From positions 62,001-126,000 of the forward strand of contig CATOTB010000001.1 in assembly GCA_951812945.1 (NCBI GenBank): 64,000 nucleotides of DNA, given 5' to 3'. Position 1 is the stretch's first letter, and each line of letters opens with the position of its first letter. The translations under genes and the position numbers were made by a program. This stretch comes from Candidatus Dadabacteria bacterium (GTDB lineage: Bacteria > Desulfobacterota_D > UBA1144 > Nemesobacterales > Nemesobacteraceae). Under the pieces are notes generated by a model. The model did not search any database, was not told the origin of the DNA, and saw only the letters and a list, made by a program, of their open reading frames with translations. Shown here in pieces: positions 52,142 to 61,437 of this stretch.

Positions 52142-52900
52142 ATGGTAAAACTTACGGTTCTGGGTTCAGGCACCTGTGTGCCTCATAAAGAAAGAGGTTC
52201 TTCCGGATATCTTCTGAGCACCGATGCCGGATCTGCTCTTTTTGATTGCGGAAACGGCGCAGTCTGGAAACTCGAGAAAATAGGAATTGACTACCTCGGG
52301 ATCAACAATGTCTTCATAACCCATTTTCATCCCGATCATACCTCAGACCTGATCCCCCTTCTTTTCGCCACGAGGCATCCCTACGGGAAAAAAAGAGTGA
52401 AGTCACTTGGAATATGGGGACCCGAAGGATTCGTGGAATTTGTTGAAAAACTGCGGTCACCCTACGGCGAGTGGGTAAGACCTGAATTTGTGGAAATTCA
52501 TGAGGTAGGAAAAAAGAAGCGGAAAATCGATGGCCTTGAAATAAAGACCTTCAAAACCGTTCACACTGAAAACAGCATTGGCTATGTTGTACGCTCCGGC
52601 GAAAAGAAAATTGTCTACACGGGAGATACAGGTTATTTCTCCGGTCTTCGCCAAGCGGCCTCGGAAGCGGACATATTCGTTACTGAGTGCGCACTTCCGG
52701 ATTCAGAGAAAATGGCTGTTCACATGACTCCTTCCGACATAGCAAAGATTCTTCAGGAAAGCAGTCCAAAAAAGATTGTGCTCTCGCATCTTTATCCATC
52801 AATGGACGGAAGGAATCTGCCGGAAGAAATAAGAACGCTTTCGGGGAACAGCGAAACGGAAATAATAGTCGCCGAAGACCTGATGGAAGTCATTGCGTGA
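52142..52900 (+). CDS. MBL-fold metallohydrolase (RNase Z-like)
   Basis: This metallo-beta-lactamase-fold protein has 252 residues. The metal motif THFHPDHTSDL, VYTGDTGYF with the bridging Asp, TECA and the late His in VLSHLYP give the complete two-metal site. VLGSGTCVPHKERGSSGYLL at the start resembles RNase Z/ElaC. The tRNA-binding exosite arm of true RNase Z is not evident, so the substrate is unclear. No Shine-Dalgarno is visible at the ATG at 52142. Confidence 0.85.
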   Translation: MVKLTVLGSGTCVPHKERGSSGYLLSTDAGSALFDCGNGAVWKLEKIGIDYLGINNVFITHFHPDHTSDLIPLLFATRHPYGKKRVKSLGIWGPEGFVEFVEKLRSPYGEWVRPEFVEIHEVGKKKRKIDGLEIKTFKTVHTENSIGYVVRSGEKKIVYTGDTGYFSGLRQAASEADIFVTECALPDSEKMAVHMTPSDIAKILQESSPKKIVLSHLYPSMDGRNLPEEIRTLSGNSETEIIVAEDLMEVIA

Positions 52901-52935
52901 ATTGTCTGTAAGTGCCCGCAGTTTCCGGTTTGAAT

Positions 52936-53709
52936 TCAGGATACTTCTTTTTTGCCCGCTTCTATGAACTCGTGGATCATGTGAGAGTATTTATCCCATC
53001 CCAAAGCAAGGTTTCGGATCTTATCAAAGCTGCGCTGTTTGTTAAAAGCGCCCCAGTTGCTTGGGTGATAGGTGTGCAGCCAGAAGACTTTTCGGGAATC
53101 CAGGCGTATCGTTGATGCGTATTCGTCATCGTCAATACGCTCAATCGGTTCGTCAAACGACTCGACGGCCTTTTTAGCCTCGGCACCCTGCGTAACGATA
53201 ATGTCGGGACGAAGTATTTCCAGTTCACCCCGCAGATACTTCTGACAGTTTCTGAACAAAACCCTGTCAGCTTGTTTCCTTCCCGGCTTGTTCATGCAGC
53301 ACTTGGCGGAATTTGCGTGCGCGAAATGTCCTTTCGCATCCTCAACTCTGATGCCGGGATCAAACCGCTTGAATATATACCAAGCGAGTTCGTGCGTCCT
53401 GTACCAGTGCTTGTGCTTAGGGAGCGCCAGTACATCTCTTTCTATTTCTTCCTGCTGACGAAGCGCCTCAGGCAGCCTGTTCCTATTGTCTTTGTCTCCG
53501 TCACCGGAATCAAGCGACAAAAACAGCAGACGGGGGAGATTAGAGCTTCTATTTTCATACCCGGTACTTACAAACGCCGACTTAGGACCGGTAAAATCTT
53601 GAGAACCGCCACTGCACTGCTCCTTGTGCGGGCAGGTAAACGAGGTTGAAAGAATCCCGTTGTCTCGGTAATAACGGAACAGCCGCCGAAGCATGATTTC
53701 AGTCATCAA
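52936..53709 (-). CDS. Uracil-DNA glycosylase superfamily-like protein
   Basis: This is a 257-residue protein with the layout of the UDG fold. LLFLSLDSGDGD sits at the position of motif A, LRPDIIVTQGAEAKKAV is the central strand, and HTYHPSNWGAFNKQR contains the HPS motif. Cysteines in CPHKEQC, KCC and NC could hold an iron-sulfur cluster as in family 4/5 enzymes. I cannot assign a known UDG family, and activity on uracil is unproven. Its start overlaps the end of pyrF by 4 nt. Confidence 0.6.
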   Translation of the reverse strand: MMTEIMLRRLFRYYRDNGILSTSFTCPHKEQCSGGSQDFTGPKSAFVSTGYENRSSNLPRLLFLSLDSGDGDKDNRNRLPEALRQQEEIERDVLALPKHKHWYRTHELAWYIFKRFDPGIRVEDAKGHFAHANSAKCCMNKPGRKQADRVLFRNCQKYLRGELEILRPDIIVTQGAEAKKAVESFDEPIERIDDDEYASTIRLDSRKVFWLHTYHPSNWGAFNKQRSFDKIRNLALGWDKYSHMIHEFIEAGKKEVS

Positions 53710-54446
53710 CCCCTGCTGGCGAAAGCCGCGTTGGCTTCCCTGATTATGGCATCCGCAACCTCAAGACTGTTTTGCGCTTGAGTAACCGGACGTCCCACAA
53801 CCAGATAGTCGGCTCCGTGCTCAATTGCGAGAGCGGGAGTAAGCGCCCTTTTGTGGTCGTTTCTGCTTTTCCCTTCGGGGCGTATTCCGGGAGCGACTAT
53901 CACGAGGCGACTCCCGAATTCCCGCCTGATTTCACGTATTGATTCCCCGGAAGCCACGACTCCGTCACAGCCGGCTTCGATCGACCTTCGCGTAAAAACC
54001 CTTACGTATTCATCAAGCTCCAGATTCTCGTTCATCATAAGCGCCCTCAGATCATCCTGGTCGAGGCTTGAGAGGAAAGTGAGCGAAAGAATAAGAGGTC
54101 GGTCTCTTTCGCCGCGGCCTTCCTTAGCAGCGACCACCGTCGCCTTCCCGCCGTTTATGGTAACGAACTCCACTCCCTCCGGCACCGCCCGAAGCGCAGC
54201 CGCGATCGTGCGGTCTATGTCTCCCATCTTAAGATCAAGGAAAACCCTCTTTCCAAGTTCCACAAGCTCTTTTACGAAACCCATCCCCTCGCGCATAAAA
54301 AGCTGGTACCCGACCTTGTAAATGCCAACTCTTCCTCCTAGAAGTTCCACGAGGGCAAGAGCTTTTTCCCTTGAATCGAAGTCAAGCGCTATTATGAGCC
54401 TCTCGCAACTCTGCGGCGTGTTCTCTCCATTTTTCTCCGGTGCCAT
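53706..54446 (-). CDS. pyrF: Orotidine 5'-phosphate decarboxylase
   Basis: This 246-residue TIM-barrel enzyme converts OMP to UMP. LIIALDFDSREKALAL, the catalytic VFLDLKMGDIDRT (Asp-x-Lys-x-x-Asp) and the phosphate-binding VAPGIRPEG with LVVGRPVTQA are present. The frame is open a further 100 codons upstream, but that part has no similarity. The ATG at 54446 starts just before the conserved region, with a poor ribosome-binding site. A UDG-like gene overlaps its 3' end. Confidence 0.93.
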   Translation of the reverse strand: MAPEKNGENTPQSCERLIIALDFDSREKALALVELLGGRVGIYKVGYQLFMREGMGFVKELVELGKRVFLDLKMGDIDRTIAAALRAVPEGVEFVTINGGKATVVAAKEGRGERDRPLILSLTFLSSLDQDDLRALMMNENLELDEYVRVFTRRSIEAGCDGVVASGESIREIRREFGSRLVIVAPGIRPEGKSRNDHKRALTPALAIEHGADYLVVGRPVTQAQNSLEVADAIIREANAAFASRG

Positions 54447-54588
54447 AGCTTGAAAATTCCTTTGTGTTGTGTGCCGTGCCGTTATATAGCTCCGGCGAGA
54501 ATAACCGGGATAAAGCATACCCGGCAAACCCGCGCCGTGCCTGCGGTTACAACCCGATCTCCCCATGTTAGCCGGGAAGCCGTTTTGC

Positions 54589-54616
54589 TTGACCTGCGTT
54601 GTCACGGCGTTATCAT
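54589..54616 (+). promoter_or_regulatory. Promoter of ispH, nearly leaderless
   Basis: TTGACC at 54589-54594 and TATCAT at 54611-54616 are 16 nt apart. The expected start is about 54623 and the ispH ATG is at 54627, leaving only a few nucleotides of leader and no usable Shine-Dalgarno. Confidence 0.5.
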
Positions 54617-54626
54617 CTACGGTGAC

Positions 54627-55568
54627 ATGCGAGTCGTAGTCGCTAAACCCAGAGGATTCTGCGCCGGAGTTGAAAGGGCAATCGAAATAGTCGAAAGGGC
54701 TCTTGAGGTGTACGGTCCCCCTATCTACGTACGCCACGCCATAGTGCACAACAAAAGGGTAGTGGATTCTCTAAGGCAAAAAGGAGCTGTTTTCGTTGAA
54801 GAACTCAATGAAGTCAACGATCCTGAGGCGCGAGTCATCTTCAGTGCCCACGGCGTAAGCCCTGCGGTTATCGACGAAGCCAAAAGACGAGGTTTCCAGA
54901 TAGTGGACGCCGTCTGTCCGCTCGTAACCAAGGTACACAACGAAGTAAGACACTACTCCGAAATGGGGTACACGATAATACTCGTAGGCCACAGGGATCA
55001 CGTAGAAGTCATAGGAACGAAGGGCGAGGCACCAGACAGCGTTGTGGTTGTGGAATCGGTAAGCGAGGCTCTCTCGGTTAACGTCTCGGACCCGGAAAAA
55101 GTAGCCTACGTAACGCAGACTACCCTCAGCGTCGACGACACGAAGGAAATAGTGGCGGGACTTGAAAGGCGCTTTCCAAAAATTGCGAAACCCTCCAAGC
55201 TCGATATCTGCTACGCCACCCAGAACCGCCAGGACGCCGTAAAAAAACTCGCCGAGATCTCAGACGTCATTTTTATCGTGGGATCGCCCGAGAGCTCGAA
55301 CTCAAACAGGCTGGTTGAAGTCGCAAAATCGTGCGGCGTAAGAGAAGCCTATCTGATTGAAGATACAGAAGGGCTCGGGGGCGTGGAAACGCTTGAGCAA
55401 AACATGACCGTGGGGATAAGCTCCGGCGCGTCAACCCCAGAGGTAATAATCGAAGAACTACTCGCAAAGCTAAAGGATTTGGGAGCAACCACCTTTGAAG
55501 AGTTCAGCTTGAAGGAGGAATCCACGAAATTCCCTTTTCCACATTCACTTGAGTTCTCAACAAGCTGA
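54627..55568 (+). CDS. ispH: 4-hydroxy-3-methylbut-2-enyl diphosphate reductase
   Basis: IspH/LytB, 313 residues, is the last enzyme of the MEP isoprenoid pathway, giving IPP and DMAPP with a [4Fe-4S] cluster. The three cluster cysteines lie in RGFCAGVERAI, VDAVCPLVTKVH and DICYATQNRQ. YVTQTTLSVDDT and VGSPESSNSNRL are typical. The frame opens 59 codons earlier, but the conserved N-terminus is MRVVVAKPRGFCAGV at 54627. A small unknown gene follows after 11 nt. Confidence 0.95.
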   Translation: MRVVVAKPRGFCAGVERAIEIVERALEVYGPPIYVRHAIVHNKRVVDSLRQKGAVFVEELNEVNDPEARVIFSAHGVSPAVIDEAKRRGFQIVDAVCPLVTKVHNEVRHYSEMGYTIILVGHRDHVEVIGTKGEAPDSVVVVESVSEALSVNVSDPEKVAYVTQTTLSVDDTKEIVAGLERRFPKIAKPSKLDICYATQNRQDAVKKLAEISDVIFIVGSPESSNSNRLVEVAKSCGVREAYLIEDTEGLGGVETLEQNMTVGISSGASTPEVIIEELLAKLKDLGATTFEEFSLKEESTKFPFPHSLEFSTS

Positions 55569-55579
55569 GTCTATCGAAA

Positions 55580-55876
55580 ATGCAGGAGCAACCCTCAAGG
55601 TACGTAGCCGACATAGAAGTCCCGGAAGGAATAGTGTCAATAGACTGCGAGGTGAGAAGCGGGAAGAAAACAGAGATCCTCTTTATCCTGAACAGCTCAA
55701 CCTGCGGGGGAGATGGAAATCCGTCCGCAGAGGATTTTCGAGGCTCTCTTGAGAGCCGCAGAGAAATCCTCGTGGAAGCCGAAACGGATGATCCCGAAGC
55801 CTTTATAAGAAAAACCCTCTCGGCCGCGTACGGACCCCTTGCGGATATAACCCTTACAGATACAGATACCGACTGA
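55580..55876 (+). CDS. Small uncharacterised protein downstream of ispH
   Basis: This is an acidic 98-residue protein of no recognised family, beginning MQEQPSRYVADIEVPEGIVSIDCEV and ending in an Asp/Thr-rich tail. It starts 11 nt after ispH on the same strand. No signal peptide, membrane segment or metal motif is visible, and no Shine-Dalgarno is clear. Coding status is supported by position and by the absence of a better frame. Confidence 0.5.
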   Translation: MQEQPSRYVADIEVPEGIVSIDCEVRSGKKTEILFILNSSTCGGDGNPSAEDFRGSLESRREILVEAETDDPEAFIRKTLSAAYGPLADITLTDTDTD

Positions 55877-55902
55877 CGGATTCGGGGACAGAAACGGTTT
55901 CC

Positions 55903-56673
55903 CTAGTTAGCTATCCACCCGCCGTCAACCGAAAGCTCAGCTCCCGTCATATACGCCACGTTTTCGCTGTCGCAGAGGAAAAGCACCGCGTGCGCCATCT
56001 CTTCAGGAGTCGCGAAACGGCCCAAGTGCCCGGTTATCGGCTGAAGTCCCTTCAGATACGCATCAAGCTCCGGAGGCGAATCGTCAAGAAAAGCCTGTAC
56101 CATCGGAGTCAGGGTAGTGCCGGGATTTATGGCGTTTACCCTGATGCCGTTTGCCCCGTACTCAAGGGCCATGCTTCTTGTGAGCTGCGACACCGCTCCT
56201 TTGGTGGAATTATATGCGGCGGTACCCGGTATGGCTTTAATTCCCAATATGGAGGAATTGTTGACTATTGTGCCTCCACCCTGCTCGATCATGTGTGGAA
56301 TCGAGAACTTGGACATCAGGAAGGTGCCCCTTACGTTAATGGCAAATACCTGATCCCAGTCCTCAATAGACGTTTCGTGAGTGATCGCGAGGGGAAGCAC
56401 CCCGGCGTTATTAAACAGTATGTCGATTTTGCCGAAAAGCTTTACGGCGTGCTCAACAGCCTCCTTGCAGTCCTCTTCCTTCGACACGTCGCTTACGAGA
56501 TACTCTATACTGCCGGGAGCATCCTTGGCCAGCTCCGCAGCCTCCACAAGAGTACTTTCAGTTCTGCCGGTTATAAGAACATTTGCTCCCTCGTTTGCAA
56601 AAAGAAGCGCGGTTACCTGTCCTATTCCTAGGCTGCCACCCGTGATTATCGCGGATTTGCCCTCAAGTTTCAT
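55903..56673 (-). CDS. SDR family oxidoreductase
   Basis: This classical short-chain dehydrogenase has 256 residues. It shows the cofactor loop TGGSLGIGQ, NNAGVLP, the catalytic Ser in NNSSILG, and YNSTKG with Tyr and Lys, followed by RVNAINPGTTLTPMV. The C-terminal MTGAELSVDGGW is the usual end. An acidic or neutral residue pattern after the first loop does not settle NAD versus NADP use. The substrate is unknown. It is alone on the minus strand after tRNA-Glu. Confidence 0.9.
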   Translation of the reverse strand: MKLEGKSAIITGGSLGIGQVTALLFANEGANVLITGRTESTLVEAAELAKDAPGSIEYLVSDVSKEEDCKEAVEHAVKLFGKIDILFNNAGVLPLAITHETSIEDWDQVFAINVRGTFLMSKFSIPHMIEQGGGTIVNNSSILGIKAIPGTAAYNSTKGAVSQLTRSMALEYGANGIRVNAINPGTTLTPMVQAFLDDSPPELDAYLKGLQPITGHLGRFATPEEMAHAVLFLCDSENVAYMTGAELSVDGGWIAN

Positions 56674-56835
56674 TTTAACCCTCCTTGGTATGTATTGATG
56701 CAGGCGGCAAGCGCCCGCAACCTCAGGGTTAGTTTAAAACATCAGGGGCAGTTGCGTCAATTCCCAAATGATTTTTTTCTAGTTCCTATATGGAACGCTG
56801 AAAAGACGGAAAACCCTGTTGAAAGAAAGTGGAAT

Positions 56836-56911
56836 TGGTAGCCCCAACGGGATTCGAACCCGTGTTTCAGCCTTGAGAGGGCTGCGTCCTAAACCCCTAG
56901 ACGATGGGGCC
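56836..56911 (-). tRNA. tRNA-Glu(CTC)
   Basis: This is a 76-nt gene on the minus strand. The acceptor GGCCCCA pairs TGGGGCT, with discriminator A and encoded CCA. The anticodon loop CTCTCAA gives CTC, between GCC and GGC stem strands, and the T-arm is ACGGGTTCGAATCCCGT. Confidence 0.95.
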
Positions 56912-57002
56912 AAACTCACAAGAAGCTATCAAACTATCATAAAAGAAATCCGATTTCAAAAAATACAGTTCAAGAGCATGAAAAAACCTGATACCGTTTC
57001 GC

Positions 57003-57033
57003 TTGGTTTTTAGCCGGGAATATGCTGTATAAT
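57003..57033 (+). promoter_or_regulatory. Putative promoter of the HAD-GH65 operon
   Basis: A perfect TATAAT at 57028-57033 lies about 50 nt before the ATG. The best -35, TTGGTT at 57003-57008, is 19 nt away, longer than ideal. Confidence 0.4.
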
Positions 57034-57084
57034 TAACCCGCGGCGAAAACGGTCTTGTCAGAATTCCCGAGCAGGAAAGCTAAT

Positions 57085-57876
57085 ATGGAAACGAGCGCAA
57101 CCAGGCTGAAGATTTCAAACGGAGAATCACTCATCTTCTCAAAAAACAGCTACGACGCAGTGCTCTTCGACCTTGACGGAGTGCTTACCACGACCGAAAA
57201 AATTCACTCAGCCTGCTGGAAAAAAACATTTGACGAGTTCCTCCGCACCCGGGCAAGGGAGTGCGGGGAGAACTTCGTCCCGTTCAGCGAAACGGACGAC
57301 TACCTTGAGCATGTTGACGGCAAACCCCGCTATGAGGGTGTGCGCGGGTTTCTGCTCTCGCGCGGAATAGAACTTCCCGAGGGCAGCAAGGACTCCCCGT
57401 CGGGGGAGCAGTCTGTTTTCGGACTCGGAAACAGGAAAAATCAGCTGTTTAGGAAAACCCTTGAAAAAGAGTCGCCCGGAATCTACGAAACATCCATCAC
57501 GCTTGCGCGCCGTCTCAAGGAAGCCGGGTTTCGCCTAGGCGTCGTATCTTCAAGCAGGAACTGCCGGGCGGTGATGGCAGCTGCGGGAATAGGGAACTTT
57601 TTTGAGGTTACGGTTGACGGGGTCACGGCAGCTGAAAAAGGGCTTCGAGGGAAACCTGAGCCGGATACATTTATCGAAGCCGCCTCGGCGCTTGGAAGCA
57701 AACCCGAAAAAAGTATCATTATCGAGGACGCTGCGGCAGGGGTAGCAGCGGGAGCGCGCGGGGGCTTCGGGCTTGTAATCGGTGTAGCGAGAAAGCAAAA
57801 CGAAGATGAGCTTCTTTCAAACGGAGCGGATGTAGTTGTCAGCGACCTGGGAGAGTTGTTTGGGTCTGGAGAGTAG
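57085..57876 (+). CDS. Beta-phosphoglucomutase-like HAD phosphatase
   Basis: This 263-residue HAD-superfamily protein has the nucleophile motif LFDLDGVLTTTEKIH. It has motif II in GVVSSSRNC, the Lys in GLRGKPEPDTFIEA and the acidic motif in IIIEDAAAGV, matching the beta-phosphoglucomutase group. It probably converts beta-glucose 1-phosphate to glucose 6-phosphate. The GH65 phosphorylase gene follows after 18 nt and would supply that substrate. The ATG at 57085 with AGGAAA upstream is preferred over a TTG at 57055. Confidence 0.85.
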   Translation: METSATRLKISNGESLIFSKNSYDAVLFDLDGVLTTTEKIHSACWKKTFDEFLRTRARECGENFVPFSETDDYLEHVDGKPRYEGVRGFLLSRGIELPEGSKDSPSGEQSVFGLGNRKNQLFRKTLEKESPGIYETSITLARRLKEAGFRLGVVSSSRNCRAVMAAAGIGNFFEVTVDGVTAAEKGLRGKPEPDTFIEAASALGSKPEKSIIIEDAAAGVAAGARGGFGLVIGVARKQNEDELLSNGADVVVSDLGELFGSGE

Positions 57877-57894
57877 CGAGCCAAGGAAACTGAG

Positions 57895-60288
57895 ATGATA
57901 AAGAGAGAAAGAAAGGGCATATACACGGCGCGTCACATATATTCCCCTGATCCGTGGAGGATAACGGAAAAGCAGTTTTACCCCGAACTGATCGGCCTTG
58001 CGGAAACCATCTTCTGCACCTCAAACGGCTACATAGGAATGCGGGGGGCCTTTGAGGAGGGAAACCCCAGCTATCAGAACTTCACCATAGTCAACGGCTT
58101 CTACGAAACATGGCCCATCATATACGGAGAAGAAGCATTCGGATTCACGAAGATGGGACAGACAATAGTGAATATCCCGGACTCAAAAATAATCAAGCTT
58201 TACGTAGACGACGAACCCTTTTACCTGCCAACCGCTACTCTTCTTCACTTTGAGCGGTTCCTCGACATGAGAAACGGTGTGGTCGAGAGAAATCTCGTGT
58301 GGGAAATGTTCTCGGGCAAGCAGATATCGATAAGATCGAAAAGACTAGTTTCCATGGAGCACCGCCACCTAGCCGCCATATCTTACGAAGTAACGGTTCT
58401 TAACGACAAGGCCCCCGTAATCATATCTTCTGAAATAATCGACCACGAAAACTACGCGGAAGGGGATGAAGAACAGCAGATCTACGGCAACGGAGGAGAC
58501 CCGCGGAGAGCTAGCAAGCTTGAGCATCGGGTTCTTGAACCCCGCATGAACGATGTGCAGGACACAGGCGTGATTCTCTGCCACTCGACCCGAAACAGCA
58601 AGATGACGATCACCTCAGGAATCGAGCACACGCTTGAGACAAACTGCGATTTTGCCTATACAAGCAGGGCGGCAGATGACCGCGGAAAAGTGGTTTTCAT
58701 GGTCGATGCCCGAAAGGGAGAACCCATAAATCTTACCAAGTACATGACCTATCACACCACAAGAACCGCCCCGCACACAAACGAGGAACTGCGAGAGAGA
58801 GCTAAAAGAAGCCTCAAAAGAGCCAAGAAGTTCGGGTTTTCAGACCTGCTTGAGGGACAGCGCAAGTATCTCGACGAGTTCTGGGAAAGAAGCGACGTGA
58901 GCGTGGAGATGGACAATGATGAGCAGACCGTATCGTTCCAGCAGGCAATACGATTCAGTCTTTTCCAGATGTACCAGTCTTCGGCAAGAGTGGAGGGGGC
59001 CGGAGTGCCGTCCAAGGGTCTCACCGGAGCGGGCTACGACGGTCATTACTTCTGGGACATGGAAATATACTTGATGCCTTTCCTTATCTACACGTCACCC
59101 GGTATTGCCGAGAACCTTTTAAAGTTTCGCTACAGCATGCTTGACAAGGCAAGGGAATACGCAAAAAGGCTTAACCAGAAAGGAGCAATGTTTCCCTGGA
59201 GAACCATAAACGGGGAGGAAGCATCCGCTTACTACGCGGCAGGAACTGCGCAGTACCACATAAACGCCGATATAGTCTACGCGCTCAGAAAATACGTGAA
59301 TGTTACGGGAAATCATGATTTTGTTTCCAAGTACGGAGTGGAGATTCTGATTGAAACAGCCAGGCTCTGGAGCGATCTTGGATTTTACTCGAACTCTGGA
59401 GAAGGAAAATTCGAAATACACGGCGTTACGGGTCCCGATGAGTACAACACCGTGGTAAACAACAACACCTACACGAATCTCATGGCCCGCGAGAACCTGA
59501 GGCTCGCCGCCGCCACGGTTGAAAAACTCAAGGAAACCGAGCCTGAACTTTTTAAGAACCTCGCCCACAAAACCAGTTTCCGCACTTCGGAAATCAAAGA
59601 CTGGAAAAAAGCCGCCCAACTCATGTACATACCGTATGACGAAAAGCTGGGGATACATCCCCAGGACAATTATTTTCTCGAGAAAGAAGAATGGGATTTT
59701 GAGAATGTTCCAGAAGATAAATATCCCGTACTGCTCCACTACCATCCGCTGGTCATCTACCGTCACAGAGTAGTTAAACAGTCGGATCTCGTGCTTGCGA
59801 TGTTCCTCCTTGAAAAGGAGTTCTCGCAGGAAGAAAAAGAACGGAACTTCGATTACTACGATCCTCTCACAACAGGAGACTCTTCGCTTTCGGCATGTAT
59901 ACAGGGAATAGTGGCTGCCAAGGTAGGACAAATGGATAAGGCGATGGAATACGCGGAAAATGCGGTTTTCATGGATCTGGGAGACATGGGACGAAACACC
60001 GTTGACGGCTGTCACATAGCCTCCATGGGTGGAACGTGGATGATGTTTGTGTTCGGGTTTGCCGGGCTCGCCAACACAGGCAAAGCTCCCGAGTTCTCTC
60101 CCAACCTGCCCGAAGAAATGCTGCGGCTCAGTTTCTCCATCACGATCCTGGGCAACCTGATAGAGGTGGACCTAAACCACTCAGAAGCCATGTACACGCT
60201 TAAAAACGGAGATGGGATAGCGCTTCGCCACGCAGGAATTGATTTTGAAATTTCCCCGGAGAGCCCGACATTCGTAACGAAAACCTGA
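57895..60288 (+). CDS. Glycoside hydrolase family 65 phosphorylase
   Basis: This GH65 enzyme has 797 residues, with an N-terminal beta-sandwich (to about 280), an (alpha/alpha)6 barrel, and a C-terminal cap. The catalytic Glu lies in HGVTGPDEYNTVVNNN (about residue 516), and the phosphate-binding region follows near CIQGIVAAKVGQ. Members phosphorolyse alpha-linked diglucosides (trehalose, maltose, kojibiose or nigerose) to glucose and beta-glucose 1-phosphate. The specific sugar is not evident. The mutase-like gene just upstream completes the pathway. Confidence 0.92.
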   Translation: MIKRERKGIYTARHIYSPDPWRITEKQFYPELIGLAETIFCTSNGYIGMRGAFEEGNPSYQNFTIVNGFYETWPIIYGEEAFGFTKMGQTIVNIPDSKIIKLYVDDEPFYLPTATLLHFERFLDMRNGVVERNLVWEMFSGKQISIRSKRLVSMEHRHLAAISYEVTVLNDKAPVIISSEIIDHENYAEGDEEQQIYGNGGDPRRASKLEHRVLEPRMNDVQDTGVILCHSTRNSKMTITSGIEHTLETNCDFAYTSRAADDRGKVVFMVDARKGEPINLTKYMTYHTTRTAPHTNEELRERAKRSLKRAKKFGFSDLLEGQRKYLDEFWERSDVSVEMDNDEQTVSFQQAIRFSLFQMYQSSARVEGAGVPSKGLTGAGYDGHYFWDMEIYLMPFLIYTSPGIAENLLKFRYSMLDKAREYAKRLNQKGAMFPWRTINGEEASAYYAAGTAQYHINADIVYALRKYVNVTGNHDFVSKYGVEILIETARLWSDLGFYSNSGEGKFEIHGVTGPDEYNTVVNNNTYTNLMARENLRLAAATVEKLKETEPELFKNLAHKTSFRTSEIKDWKKAAQLMYIPYDEKLGIHPQDNYFLEKEEWDFENVPEDKYPVLLHYHPLVIYRHRVVKQSDLVLAMFLLEKEFSQEEKERNFDYYDPLTTGDSSLSACIQGIVAAKVGQMDKAMEYAENAVFMDLGDMGRNTVDGCHIASMGGTWMMFVFGFAGLANTGKAPEFSPNLPEEMLRLSFSITILGNLIEVDLNHSEAMYTLKNGDGIALRHAGIDFEISPESPTFVTKT

Positions 60289-60330
60289 GAAACCGCCGAA
60301 GCTTTGTTCTAAGCGCGGGATCTGATACAA

Positions 60331-61326
60331 ATGGGCTTTGAACTGGAAAAAAAGGCGGGGATCGACGCTGTAACCAAAGCATCCAGCGTCTGCGCGCGAA
60401 TGCGCGAGGAACCAGAGTTCCGCGAAGCACTTCACAAAACAGACGGTTCCCCGGTCACCCTCGCGGATTTTTTCGTGCAGGCGTTAATAAACGAGGAACT
60501 CACGGCCGCTTTTCCCGAAATTCCCATAGTAGCCGAAGAAACTTCGCTCTGTCTTGAGGGCAGTTGCGGGGGAAAACTCAGAAACCATCTTGGGAAGCTT
60601 CTGCCTGGAAGGAACTCAGACGAAATACTGCGCGCGATCGACAGAGGGAATAACGAAGGCGGAAGCCACGGAAAATTCTGGACGCTTGATCCGATTGACG
60701 GAACAAGAGGGTTTCTTGCAAAACGTCAGTATGCAATCGCACTCGCACTGATTGAAAACGGAGAAGTCGTCCTCGGAATACTGGGATGCCCGGAACTGGG
60801 ACCGGATGCAAGAGACGATGCAGTCCGGGAGAAGGGATTTGTGTTTTTTGCCGAGAAGGAACAGGGTTCCTATCAGGTCGCACTTTCAGACGGTCTGCAA
60901 ACGCGCATTTCGGTATCGGGAATCGCAAGAGCCTCAGAGGCTGTTATGTGCGAATCGGTCGAAGCCCCGGATTCATCCTATGAATTCTCGGGAAAAATCT
61001 CCCGCCTTCTCAATATAAGCGCAAGACCTGTAAGAATGGACAGCCAATGCAAGTACGCGGTTTTGGCCAGGGGAGATACCTCCATCTACCTTCGCCCGCC
61101 TCCGCGAAAAGATTACAAGGAAAACATATGGGATCATGCAGCGGGATGTATAATTGTCAGGGAAGCCGGAGGAACCGTGACAGACTCTTCAGGGAAGCCT
61201 CTTGATTTCTCCGTCGGCAAAAAACTGCACGAGAACAAAGGGGTCTTGGCAACCAATGGCGTCATCCATGAAGCGGTGCTGCAGGCGGTGAAAAAGACCG
61301 TTCCCCAAAAAAAGCATACAGGTTAA
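60331..61326 (+). CDS. 3'(2'),5'-bisphosphate nucleotidase (HAL2/CysQ-like)
   Basis: This inositol-monophosphatase-fold enzyme has 331 residues, closer in length and motifs to HAL2/SAL1 types than to short CysQ. Metal-binding motifs are PIVAEE, WTLDPIDGTRGF (about residues 118-128) and WDHAAGCIIVREAGG. The N-terminal KTDGSPVTLADFFVQ is typical. It probably removes the 3'-phosphate from PAP, a by-product of sulfate activation. It follows the GH65 gene by 42 nt on the same strand; the functional link is not obvious. Confidence 0.88.
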   Translation: MGFELEKKAGIDAVTKASSVCARMREEPEFREALHKTDGSPVTLADFFVQALINEELTAAFPEIPIVAEETSLCLEGSCGGKLRNHLGKLLPGRNSDEILRAIDRGNNEGGSHGKFWTLDPIDGTRGFLAKRQYAIALALIENGEVVLGILGCPELGPDARDDAVREKGFVFFAEKEQGSYQVALSDGLQTRISVSGIARASEAVMCESVEAPDSSYEFSGKISRLLNISARPVRMDSQCKYAVLARGDTSIYLRPPPRKDYKENIWDHAAGCIIVREAGGTVTDSSGKPLDFSVGKKLHENKGVLATNGVIHEAVLQAVKKTVPQKKHTG

Positions 61327-61437
61327 CAGATCAAATTTCTTGCGAGTGGGAAACCGGCATTTCCTGAATCCAGTCTAATCAAAGACTTCTAAAAAGTTAC
61401 TCCCCACTTCACTGGACCCCATAGAGCACAACTATTC

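Noticed and set aside
59119..60015. Long open frame of 298 codons on the minus strand inside the GH65 gene
   Set aside because: It lies wholly antisense to a well-conserved enzyme and has no family resemblance or ribosome site.
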